Source of the DNA: Malurus cyaneus samueli
Taxonomy: Eukaryota; Chordata; Aves; Passeriformes; Maluridae
Direction of reading: 5' to 3'
Length of the DNA stretch: 64,000 nucleotides
Assembly (NCBI GenBank): GCA_009741485.1
Contig: CM019215.1
Span: forward strand, 76,634,512 to 76,698,511
Shown: piece after piece, positions 24,291-34,880 of the stretch
How positions within the stretch are numbered: the first letter of the stretch is position 1
Layout: each line of letters opens with the position of its first letter
Translations under genes and position numbers: made by a program
Notes under the pieces: generated by a model
Database searches by the model: none
Seen by the model: only the letters and a program-made list of their open reading frames with translations
Told to the model about the DNA's origin: nothing

Positions 24291-25059
24291 GGGTTAAATC
24301 TGGCTCATGAGTACACTGTCACAACTCTTGCTGGCTTGGATGTTCAACACTTTTTTCCTTAGCTGAATTCAGTTCATTATTCTTAATAAAGTTGCGAGCA
24401 CTTAGCAGGAGAAGCATTACACTAAATACAGGAACCATGGAGAGCCATTGTCGGGTACTTGCTATTAATTTATGAGTTTGAAGTGCACAAAGCTCTCTAC
24501 AATGTCAATGTGCATCAGACTGGGTTGTTTTGGTGGGAATCAAGCTTCCACGAACAGTCAGTGATACTTGTAGAAAGAGATCCGAGCTTGTTGATTTCTG
24601 TAAGCTAGTATTTGATTGTCAAATTGTGTTTTTTTCTTGTTTCTGAGAAGTTTTGGGCAAGCTGAAATTACTTTATTATGAAAGGAACCATTATCTGTGA
24701 TGTTAGTGTATATGTATGTATATATGTCTATATGTATCTTCTATAGTTCATTAAATGTCACTGTTGACAGTAAAGTAATCTGCATTTCAGCCTTTGTTTC
24801 TGTGATCTTTTTCAGATTAAAGAAAAAAAAATGGTTGTGTTGCATTGCCCTTTATATATCTCATTTTTTAATTCACGTAAGAATTTTTTTACTGGTTGTA
24901 GTAATTAGATTCATTACTTCACGATTAATTGAAAATATCTCATATTTTTTAGGAAAAATATGAAAACAAAAAACAACATGCATCTACACCATGGAAATAG
25001 ATCTTAGCAAATATAAATAAGAAGTCAAGTAGGAATCCCCAGTACTACCTGTTATGATG
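24291..25059. other. Intergenic, nothing recognised
   Basis: AT-rich, with an imperfect TATG/TATA stretch at about 24703-24740. No gene recognised. Confidence 0.45.
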
Positions 25060-25700
25060 TTTTTCCTCATGCACGTGTACTGTTTGTATGTGCAGCCCCA
25101 TGCCATGGGATCCTGCAGTTTGATCCCTTTACAAAGGGGCACCTGTCCCCTGTTCGAGCCCAGCGGGGCCCCTTTCCTGCCTTGGGAAGGCTCCTGAACC
25201 CACGAGCCACACGAGGGCAGCAAAGACCCGAACTCTATGAAAGGATTGCGGAGCCATTGACGAACTGAACGTGACGGAGTAGCTCCTTGATTCTCCTACT
25301 TTCCTTCACTTTTCCCACATAAAGATCATAAGATCATAACAGTGGTGGTAAAAAGTCAATGACGGAAGTCTTTTATAAATCCCTGGACATAGTTGGTGGT
25401 AGTCTCTTGCCATAAGGAAGGTTCAACGGCTTACGATAGGAACCTCCAACAATACTTTGGAATCCCAAAGGAGATTTATAGAGCCTGTCTTATCCACACG
25501 ATGGATGGGAGGAGCTGAATCTTGGTATTAAAATCAGAACTCTTCTCCTTTGTTCCTAAGGTACAGAATATGGAAAGCTTTCCTGTGGAGCTCTTCTTTA
25601 ATAATATTTTTTTCTTTTGAATCCCTTTGATGTTCATTTTCCCAGCTGCTTTTTCTGTCACATTGATTAAAAAGCATCTGAAAACCTTGATTGTTATAAT
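25060..25700 (-). mobile_element. Possible retroviral LTR/leader remnant
   Basis: The GC- and CpG-rich patch at 25090-25280 stands out from its surroundings. On the minus strand, positions 25162-25145 (starting TGGGCTCGAACAGG) resemble a tRNA-Lys-type primer-binding site with a few mismatches or indels. Upstream on that strand (higher coordinates) are TATAAA-like boxes near 25370 and 25480, the arrangement expected of LTR then primer site. No gag frame follows. Inference only; the family is not recognised and edges are approximate. Confidence 0.3.
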
Positions 25701-26499
25701 TGTTTCAATTCTCTATAAATTCACACAATGGAAACTTTAGGTAATCTGGGCTGAGAACCCCCCACTATCTCTTGCCTTCTTAATACAAGCTTAGCTTAAA
25801 TGACAGGAGTATACATTTCAGATTTCTGTATTTTTACTTTCTAGTGTTCTACTCAACAGAGAGTGAACTTAAAAGGAAACAGAAACGTATAAAATTCAGA
25901 TTAATAAGCATGAATGGCTTGCAGTCCCCTTGGTTTGTACTGCACAGAACATTTTGTAACTACACACAGTGCAATGAGTCAAAATTTATCAAAATTCTCT
26001 GAAATGTAAAGCTTTTGTTGTAAATTAACATCCTAAAATCTACCAGCTCTATGGTTTGATATGGCACTGATCCTATGCAGTTGTTGATAAAATGTTGATG
26101 AAATTCACATGTTAAATCTTTTTCACTCACCAGCTGTCAGCCAGGATAGATTTTCTGAAATCTTAGTGCTGACAAATAGGAGCATTACCTGAGCCTTTGA
26201 GTATTTACAGCAGGAGAATGTGCACCTTTTCAGGAATGAAACTTGATCCTGTTTCACATAGACAAAGAAACCAATCATGGTGGTCCTGTTCTTAGTATTC
26301 CATTGTTATCCTGGTAGAGATGAGAAGCTGTGCATTACTTTTTAAATTTTCCTTATTGTTAATATAAACTTTTTACCTAGTGACTGTGACCCTGATGCTC
26401 AAGCAGTGCAAGTAGAGCTGAATGTCACACATCTCTCTTCCACAGTATCCTTGCCCTACCCATTAACTCCCAGCTCCCAGTGATCAGAACCAGAATCCC
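25701..26499. other. Intergenic, nothing recognised
   Basis: AT-rich sequence without a supportable gene or named repeat. Confidence 0.45.
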
Positions 26500-27100
26500 G
26501 TTTCTTTAGGCAGACAGCAGTTTGGGGTTTTGCTTATGCCGCTGTTGCCGTGCACGTGCTGGGGTACTCTAAGGAATTCTCCTTGGATGCCCTGTTGAGT
26601 GAAGTGATGGCTTTTTCACTGCTCCTAGAATTATGAGCCAGACACAATTAGGGTGATAAAAAGGAGTTACCTTTATGTAAAAATCTTTAAGTGCACGATT
26701 CATCAGGTGGAAAATGCTGAAGATGCACGCACCGCATAATGTGTATGCAATTTTTATAGATTTTGCAAATTAGCATACCTAACAAGAATGCCCAGTCAGA
26801 AGCACATTGGGTGTAGTCATTCCCCAGTTCTAATACCTTCTAAATCCTTACCCCTCAAATGAAGTCTAAACTTTGTTTATAAAAATTAAGTCTCAAAGAG
26901 TTGGTCTCAACCTTGGTTTCTAAGGAGAACCAAGATAGGACAGGAGTCTGGGAATATGTTTTGCCTTTCTGCTTAGGAAAATACTGAAGATAAACTACAA
27001 TAATAGACTACAGAGCTGCAAGTATATGTGTAAAGATATAGAGAATATATAAAAGAAAAAAAGGCAAAAAGCAACATGGCATCAGAAGAAATCAACTCCT
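26500..27100. mobile_element. Possible LTR-derived sequence
   Basis: Phrases such as GGAGTTACCTTTATG, GATTTTGCAAATTAGCATACC and CAGAAGCACATTGGGTG resemble parts of avian LTR elements from memory. No coding remnant is visible and I cannot fix the ends or orientation. It could also be single-copy sequence. Confidence 0.3.
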
Positions 27101-30100
27101 TGCAGCAAAGAACTCTTTTTGTATTTAGTCTCTGTATGGGTCATACTCCATCTCTAAAACTGTGTCCCACCCTTTTTCTATGAAAAGGACTGCATATCTG
27201 TCACACTGAGTTTAAGGCACAGGCATATACCTGACCTGTCTAAAAGATGAAAGATTGACTGCTTATCAGTAGCTGGTGTTTCTCGGCAGATGTGGATTTG
27301 TGTTCTGCACTAGCAAAGTCCTCCTCAGCAGCTTCTCAGCACCAATGAAACACCAGTAAGCTTTCTTGCTCTAATATAGAGCATTTCAAGCAACAGGAGG
27401 GAGGTGAAGGCTACAGAGAAGCCGAGTTAGAGCAGAAGAGGGGCCCCAGCATGAGTGGAGTACACACAAAGCAATGATGGTAAGGAGAATATCCATTGTA
27501 CATCAAGATTTGTGAGGATTGCAGGACTGTTGTAAGTGCTTCAGCAATTTTTTGCCAAAAATGTGAGCTAGTGGACAGGCAAAAAATTAATTATATGTTT
27601 TGGGGTATGGAAGGTATATCTGAGAGAGAATGATTTCATTATCCCCTCTAGACAATCAAGGGTACCAGCACAGGATTAATCTTACTTGCATTTCAGAATA
27701 GATCAATATAATAGTAATTCAGGATGTCAGTGGCCACCTCCTATAGAAATGATAACATAACACTGCCCACAGATCACAAGAACTTTGGTACTTAAATGAT
27801 CCATTGTCCAATTTACTGTAAAAGTGGAAATTATTCTAGAGAGGAGACTTCAAATAGGTTAGTGAAATAAACTAAACCTTAGGTCTGGAAGATAAAACTA
27901 ACACTAGCTGTACATTAATGCTGCACCTGTGTTTATTTTCCAACCCATTTGCATGCCACTGCCATAATTTCTTAACAGTATAACATTTTGCAGTCAGTTA
28001 TGCTGACTCAGCCACTCAGGCATTGCAGGCAGGAAGATGTTGTGCCTGACGCCTGTGAAAATATTCAGTGATACATTCCTCTGTGGTGCTAACAGAGGCT
28101 TTAAATCAACAAAGACTCTGAAGGCTTTGCAACTTCCTTCTCATTCCTTTTAATCTCATTTTCAGAGGTTGTTTCCAACTCAGAACCATGGATTCTGCAG
28201 CATTTTAGCAAACTAAGTAATCTCAAATTGAGTCTTTACACTGGAATGATGCATCCTATTAGAACTGGCAGATTGATGATGAAATCATTTGCCTAAGATC
28301 CTTCATATGCTTAGAAATCAATGTATTAAAATGTATTAATCATTAGAAAAAATTGCTTCCATCATTTTCAATTGAAAATGGTGAATATTTGGTTCTAAAC
28401 TCAGTAATTTAGAATGAAAATATTACCAAATTTGATTAAATAATTTTTTTAAATACTCTGGATGGATGGATGGATGGATGGATGGATGGATGGATGGATG
28501 GATGGATGGAAGCAAAAAAAACCTCAACAAACTATTTAAATACAAGAGTAATTAAAATTAAGACACAGCCACATCCAGATATATAAAGTTTTTTCCTCTG
28601 TAGTAAGTTATATCAGCTTGAATACAAAGTGAAAAAAAAAAAAATCAATGTAAGAAATCTGGGGCTAGAAAATGGGATGCTATTTTCTTGACACACAATA
28701 TTCTTTAAAATTTTCTTTGCATTTTTCTATTTTATTTTGAAAGATGTTGACTGGTAAAAGAAATCACTGTATTTTTTTTTTTTTCTATTATGTTGTACCT
28801 CTTTTATTTCAGTGTCTTGTCTTTTATTTGTCCTGTGAATCATACCAAAACTTTCTGAAATGCTTTAAAGCCATGGTTGAGGAAGATAATGTATTCGTTT
28901 TAAACACATTTCTTGTTGAAAGTATATTTCTTGTTCTAGTTAGATGCCAAACTAATCTACTACACTTTTATAAAATTTTTAAATGAAATTTCATGAATAA
29001 AAAACAATAACTAGCATAATAAAATATACATATATTCAGTGAAGACAACAGAACACACTTTGCAACTCAAAAATAACCATTATTTTCATCACTGCAATTT
29101 AGGAGTATTTCCAGTAGAGTTCAAGGTGTGACATCTAAAGTCCAGCATTCCAGAATATTTCATATGAGAAGCACATACAAATTAAAAAAAAAAAAAAAAA
29201 AGTCTTATTGTTTTAAAAATGCTTGAGCCTTTAAGTAGTTATGTAGAATACCTGTCACATTGAGGGAAAATTGTGTTCTCATATCTCATTAAAAATTGCC
29301 TGCTGATTTTACATGGATTTTTCACGAAGATATACACTTTTTGTTCTAAATTTTACTTTCAAGCTCTTGGTATCTGAGCATTGCAGGGGAAAGGCAGGAA
29401 AGTTTTCTCTGCATATTTAAACAAAATGTATTAAGTGCAGTAGTCTTTTTTACATGTTTTTCTCATTTCATAAATAGAACAAAGTTCTTAAGTTATATTA
29501 AATATTGCAGATTCAGCAAGTGCAGCACAGACAAAAAGAAGAGCTGTTGCACACTTAGAAAAACACTTTTTAACTTTATTTTAGTGGATGGTTACAGAAA
29601 GCAACTCTAGGCAGACAAAATTCAAGACAGTACTTTAAGGTTAGCTCTGTCTGGACACACTGAGGTGGCATCATACCTGGCTTGATCTCACTGTGATAGG
29701 AAGTCAGCCAGATAGAAACTTTCTAACACAGCTTTGAGAATCAGAAAGCAAGCATTCTTGATTGCAGCACTCTTGTCACTCTGGAGATCCTTCCTCTAAT
29801 TGAGTCCCCTAGCGTTAGGTGAACAGTTTTTATCGTGCAGGCTGACTACATATTTATTGGTCATCTTCTCTTACTTAATGTATACGTATTAACTGATTTT
29901 ACATTGTCACACCCTGTGTCAGAAGTCCTTAATGGTCTTTTGGGATGTTCAGTGTCCGGTGTCACAATGTTTGAGGTGACTATTCCTTGACTCCAGCTCT
30001 TGAGTAAGCACAAAACTGTTGTTTGGCATGACTCCTGCTTTGTTGGCTTTGCAGAGCTGAGCTGGCATCCTCTTTCCTTGAGTAACATCCTTTATCTATT

Positions 30101-31039
30101 TCTCCAAGGCTGTGCTGTTCTGTTCTACTGTCCTCATCAACCAGAGCATTTTCAGTCCCAGTCTGAAGAAGCATTCAAAATACCTGCCTGTACTTATTCT
30201 TAATTAATCTAGTCCAAACTTCTTATAAAATTGATATTCCAGTGTTCCTGATGAAAGAAGAAAAATTCCTGGAAGGAATAAAATTAATGAAATGTCATTC
30301 TTTCTTCACACAGGGAAGAGTTTGCCAGGGATTTGAGCTTGTAAAAGACAAGGATTAGCTGTGGAAGAAGAACCCAGAGGGCAGAGTGCCTTGCTTGTGA
30401 ACCTAAGCTTTCCTATGGAGCATATGGATTAAATTTTATGGGTTTGGCTTGATAAATTATCTACTCTTTTGCATACAATTTTAATATAGTTTTAGAGGAT
30501 AATGTGAGGGACACAATAATGGCATGAATATGCTATTGTGAGAAGCAAGGTGGTTTACTTGCTATAACCTTTGGAGTGTATTAAAAGCGGGCTCTTTAAC
30601 GTTGTGTGCATGCTTGAGCTGCTGAGCTACTGCATGGGAGAGAGGAGGGTTCCTTGTTGTTGGCAAGTTTAGGTTTTCTTTTTCTGTTTTGATTGATTTC
30701 TGCAAGGGGCTTTTGTAGCCTGAGTGATACACTAGGACTGTGGTAAATAGGATTCCAAGGGACAATTTAGAAAAGGGAGGATTTCCTCCTGCATTTCAGC
30801 AAAATGTAGGTATGATAGCACTGTCTCCGGCTAATGTATCTAACACTGGCTCTTTCACCTTACCTGAAAATTCTATACAGAAAACTGACCCTGGATAGTA
30901 AAGAAAGCTGATGAACAACATCTCTAATGTCACAAAATTTTGGCAGGATTTTTTCAGAGCATGTTTTCAATTGTGTCTAAAAAATGGTGTATGGGTGTCT
31001 GTGGGAAGTTTCGGATGATTTGTTGTTCCCTGCTCCTTT
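27101..31039. other. Intergenic, one microsatellite
   Basis: Apart from the (GGAT)n array and short A/T runs (for example 29184-29201) nothing is recognised with confidence. The stretch 29520-30200 is slightly GC-richer and might be an old LTR, but I cannot match it to a family. Confidence 0.4.
28460..28510 (+). repeat. (GGAT)n microsatellite
   Basis: About 12.5 uninterrupted copies of the tetranucleotide GGAT (ATCC on the other strand). It is likely length-polymorphic. Confidence 0.95.
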
Positions 31040-31567
31040 GGAGGCTGTACTGAGTCTCACTGGGATGGAATTAGCTTTCTTCATAAGCAACCCTTTGTGC
31101 CTGTGAATAAAGCAACACTGATAAACACCAATCCTCTGGCTATTGCTGAGCAGTCAAGGTTTTACTTTCCCCACTCTGCCACTCCAGCGAGGAGGCTGGG
31201 GGTGCACAAGTCACTGGGAGGAGTCACAGACAAACCAGACTACCCCAGCTGACCAAAAGAATGTTCCATACCACATAGTGTCATGCTCAGCAATAGAGCT
31301 GGAGGGAGGGGTTTTCTTGAGAGGCCGTCTTTGGAGTCTGGCTGAGCACTGGTCTCCATGTAGGAGGAGATTCTGAGTCCATCTCTTTTGGTGTATGTTT
31401 TTTCGATGCCATTTCTCTTTCCTTCACTTTTTAAATTGTTTTCACCTTGTTCCATGAGTTATTTGAGTTTCATTCTGCCTGTTTTGTTCCCCACCTGTGG
31501 GGGTGAGGAGTGAGCGAGTGTCTGTGTGGTGCACAGCTGCTGACTGGGGCCAATCCACCGCAGTGGA
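31040..31567 (+). mobile_element. Avian ERV solo LTR, family 2 (independent copy)
   Basis: Same family as 16868-17410, and more complete at its 3' end. It has GAGTCTCACTGGGATGGAAT, TTTCTTCATAAGCAACCC, TATTGCTGAGCAGTCAAGG, GCGAGGAGGCTGGGGGTGCA, AGCTGACCAAAAGAATGTTCC, TCATGCTCAGCAATAGAGC, GGGTGAGGAGTGAGCGAGTG and TGGTGCACAGCTGCTGACTG, ending near CCAATCCACC. No retroviral coding sequence flanks it, so it is read as a solo LTR. Ends are approximate and no target-site duplication was established. Confidence 0.75.
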
Positions 31568-34034
31568 TTGCCACATGCAGAAAGAAGGGCAGATCTCCAC
31601 ATACAGAGAAAATAATACGCATGATGGAACCTGGTCAGCTCAGAGACTTCTGACAAAAGGGAGAGAACAATTATGATTCACAGCATTTTTTCTGATCCGT
31701 GTTATGCTGTTTCATTTAATCCTGCAACGCTTTAGTGCAAATGCATCTACGTTTTCTGAACCACAGAACAGAAGTGGTGGCTGCTCCTAAGGAAACTGTT
31801 CTGTCTTACAGTTATTTACAGATTATTTCAATGGGAAGAATGGTCCTGCTTTGCTTTTCCCACATACTTAAGCTTCCTCTGCGGCTGAGTGTCTGAAATG
31901 GGGTTCTCTGCTCATGGCAACATTTTTCTAGAGTAATTACCAAGATGAGTGGTTAAGACACTGTTTCATAAAATCTGAGCCCTGCAAGGACATTCTCCTC
32001 TCCATAACCATCTAGAGGGAAGTCAAGCACTATTGTCAGCTTGGGTAACAAAACACTATGTTCCAGATAGGCAGCAGTTCAGACAAATCATTGTGCTCAG
32101 TGTCCATCCTTGAATACCTCTGGTCAGCAAATAGCTTCATTAAATAATTATTCTGAATTTACTTACCATGCACTCGACTACATATAATATTAAGCATTTT
32201 CAATCACATCATTTGGATCAAGCATAAAAGCTAACGTATGTGATATAAAAAATTAATTTAAATAAACACAATTGCAATTATAAAAATTAGTCCTAGAAAG
32301 AAAAATGCACCGCTTACCAATTGTTGGACAGCATTACCAGAAGCAATAATGATTCATTGGTGAGTTAAATTCAGCAAACCTGAAAAACAATAAACTGAAT
32401 TTCTGTTCTCAAATGTCTCCTTTTATGAATTCAAGATTAATGTCATGCAGTACTTCATTTGAAACATTTGTATTTCATTTGTCATTGACAAATCTCCCTT
32501 CATTTCATAGAATATTTGTTTCTTAATTTAAGCCTAAGAAACAAAATTTAGCTAAGAAATGTTAGCTTGGTATTTCTATATACAAAAGGCTGCTAAATGC
32601 AAATAACAGGGAAAAAAAGAGTGCATAACAACCCCAATGTCCTTCATCTCCTGCTCTTTACATCTCCTTCCCTTCACAGAGAGCGTTTTGCATAGTGTAG
32701 TAGAACAGGAGAAAATATGCTACAGGTTTTGATTTTGCAAATAGTTTTTTTTTTATCTTTTCTATGTTCACAGTCTGATTTTTGCTGTGTCAGTTTGCAG
32801 AACATTAAGTTGATGTTTGCTCATTCTGAAACATCTTTTGCAAACCCAAACTACCGTTCTGTACCTGTGTCATGTACTTTTGAGTGAGGTGTTTCTGCTG
32901 TGAATCTTCACATGTAATCATTTATGCATCAAGACCCACAACTGGGAGTGTAATGAATACACAGGGGAATAAAGATCAAACTTCAAAGTAACCCAAAAAA
33001 CCTAAAACAGCAGGGTTTGAAGGCAATGGGAACATTTGAATAATATTAAATGTATGCCAATAATATTAAATGTATGCCCTGACTTCACTTAATGCAGTGA
33101 AAAAAAAAATGAACTCCAAGGAAAAAATCAAAAATATAAAATTAAAAATGTAAGTTTTTACTGCAGTCATGTGACTAAGTAATATGAGACAAGTTTTTAA
33201 GGCATATTTATTTGTGATCCTTCTTAATATTATTTCATTTCCTCCCCATACAACTTTTTGTGTGTGTTTCTTGAATTGTCCTTTCTGAGAGAGACATACA
33301 GTAGAAAAACATGCAGTTGAGTAGTAAATGCAGAATTATCAACATTTGAAAACAATAAAGCACCTTTAACATTACAACACAAGGCAGGAGAGCAATAGCC
33401 TGCATTCTTGAATAGTGGACTAACACTATCCCCTTTTCCAGCCAGTAACTTCATTTTCCCTTTTCTTCCTTCAGGTGTTCTTGGAACACAGGGCAGTAAC
33501 CAAGACAGCTAACAAAGTGAGATGCATGCAAAATATGATGTGTATTATAGAGGTTATCATTCGCAGTAATGATTTTTTTAAACATGTAGACTATGCAAAC
33601 TGTGTCATCAGCCCTAGCAGCAATCAGTGTTAATACCTCTGTTAAAGAAAAAAAGAGTGTAAGCACCATATAAAGGTTTGCAGAATTGAAGGAAATATGG
33701 CAATTTCAATGGTTAAAATCTGAGAGAAATAATAAAATTATGGGCATATAAGCATGTGATATGTAATAAATAAGAAAACTTGGTTTTATCTATGCAATCT
33801 AGAAAATTAGAACTGAAGAAAAGTTGATTTGAAGATCAAGTAAATTTACAATAAAATCATAATAAGAAAATAAGTTTAGTCAAAATTGTGTAGTAAATTT
33901 TGCATTTCTGGCAGAAGCTGAGATCGCAGCAAAACACCTAGAAACTGAAAGAATATGTGACTACCCCAGACACTAATCAAGAGCTACTCAAGAACACATT
34001 CAGCCAGATGTGATTCCTCTGTACTAAGCAACCA
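31568..34034. other. Intergenic, minor tandem duplication
   Basis: AT-rich desert. At 33041-33078 an 18-bp word (TAATATTAAATGTATGCC) occurs twice in tandem with a 20-bp period. No gene supported. Confidence 0.45.
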
Positions 34035-34134
34035 CAAACCCTCAGTTTTTCAGGAATTTGTCCAGCCTCTTTTTCAGTCTGTGTAAACTCTAACCCTCCA
34101 TGACTATCTCAGCTAGTCATCATGTGAGAAACAT

Positions 34135-34170
<36 letters not shown>

Positions 34171-34335
34171 CCAAATTTTCCTTACATCTACCAGATTCAT
34201 GTGATGCCCCTGACTTCTTGTACAGGAAATAACAGTAAATAATTGATCCCTCTGCACCCTACCCACATAGTAATTGTATAGATTGGTCCTCTATTCCTTC
34301 AGTTCTACCTCAGCCGTTTCACTACAACAAGTCAT
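34035..34335 (-). mobile_element. Old CR1-type LINE 3' fragment
   Basis: On the plus strand GGAATTTGTCCAGCCTCTTT, CTGTGTAAACTCTAACC, CCTTACATCTACCAG, GTGATGCCCCTGACTTCTTG and a later TAGATTGGTCCTCTATTCC follow the reversed 3' region of ancient amniote CR1-like LINEs. A T run of roughly 32 bases (about 34138-34170) interrupts it. It is more diverged than the neighbouring CR1 copies. Confidence 0.55.
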
Positions 34336-34359
34336 AGTTACCATGGATGGAGCTTTGAG

Positions 34360-34460
34360 AAACCAGGTCTAGTGTGAGGAGGCCCTGCCCAAGGCAGGGG
34401 GGGGTTGAACTAAATGATCTTTAAGGTCCCTTCCAACACAAACTATTCTGTGATTCTGCT
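34360..34460 (+). mobile_element. CR1 LINE 3' tail
   Basis: A short CR1 end: GAGGAGGCCCTGCCCAAGGC, GGTTGAACTAAATGATCTTT, AGGTCCCTTCCAACACAAAC and TATTCTGTGATTCTG. Plus orientation, heavily 5'-truncated. Confidence 0.85.
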
Positions 34461-34509
34461 CCTTATGTAGTTAAGTCCCTGATGCCACTGAGTTTACCAG
34501 AGCTAAGGA

Positions 34510-34880
34510 GCCTAAGCACAGAATGGATGAGGTTGGGAGATATTTCGAAAGCTCACCTAGTCCATCCTCCCTGCCCTTTGTAGGGTCAATTACCACAGGT
34601 TTCCCAGGAAAAAATCCAGTTGGGTTTATTGTATATCTCCAAGGTTGGATAAGTTACAAACTTGTCTGGGCAACATGATCAACTGCACAACAGCCTGAGA
34701 GTAAAGAACATTTTTCTTGCATTTTAATAGAATTTCATGCATTTCAGCTTGAGTCCATTGACTCTTGTCCGGTCACTGGGCACCACTGACAAAAAGCTTG
34801 CTCCACTTAGTTTACTTCTATCCATCAGGTATTTATATATCAGGTATTTATCTATCAAATAATATAACACATCACTGATA
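34510..34880 (-). mobile_element. CR1 LINE 3' fragment
   Basis: Reversed CR1: ACAGAATGGATGAGGTTGGG, CTCACCTAGTCCATCCTCCC, CTCCAAGGTTGGATAAG, GTCTGGGCAAC, and further in CATTGACTCTTGTCCGGTCA and CTGGGCACCACTGACAAAAA, the part of the 3' UTR that precedes the tail in plus-sense CR1. Opposite orientation to the tail just to its left. Confidence 0.8.

Noticed and set aside
23991..24362. 123-codon plus-strand open frame, and an overlapping 111-codon minus frame
   Set aside because: Both lie inside the GC-rich solo LTR, where stop codons are rare. No protein similarity.
25148..25170. tRNA-like B box (GTTCGAGCC) on the plus strand
   Set aside because: No matching A box or cloverleaf stems could be drawn around it. 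The reverse-strand primer-site reading fits somewhat better.
29520..30200. Possible further LTR
   Set aside because: Slightly richer in GC with some LTR-like phrasing, but no sequence words I can tie to a family, so it is not listed as an element.
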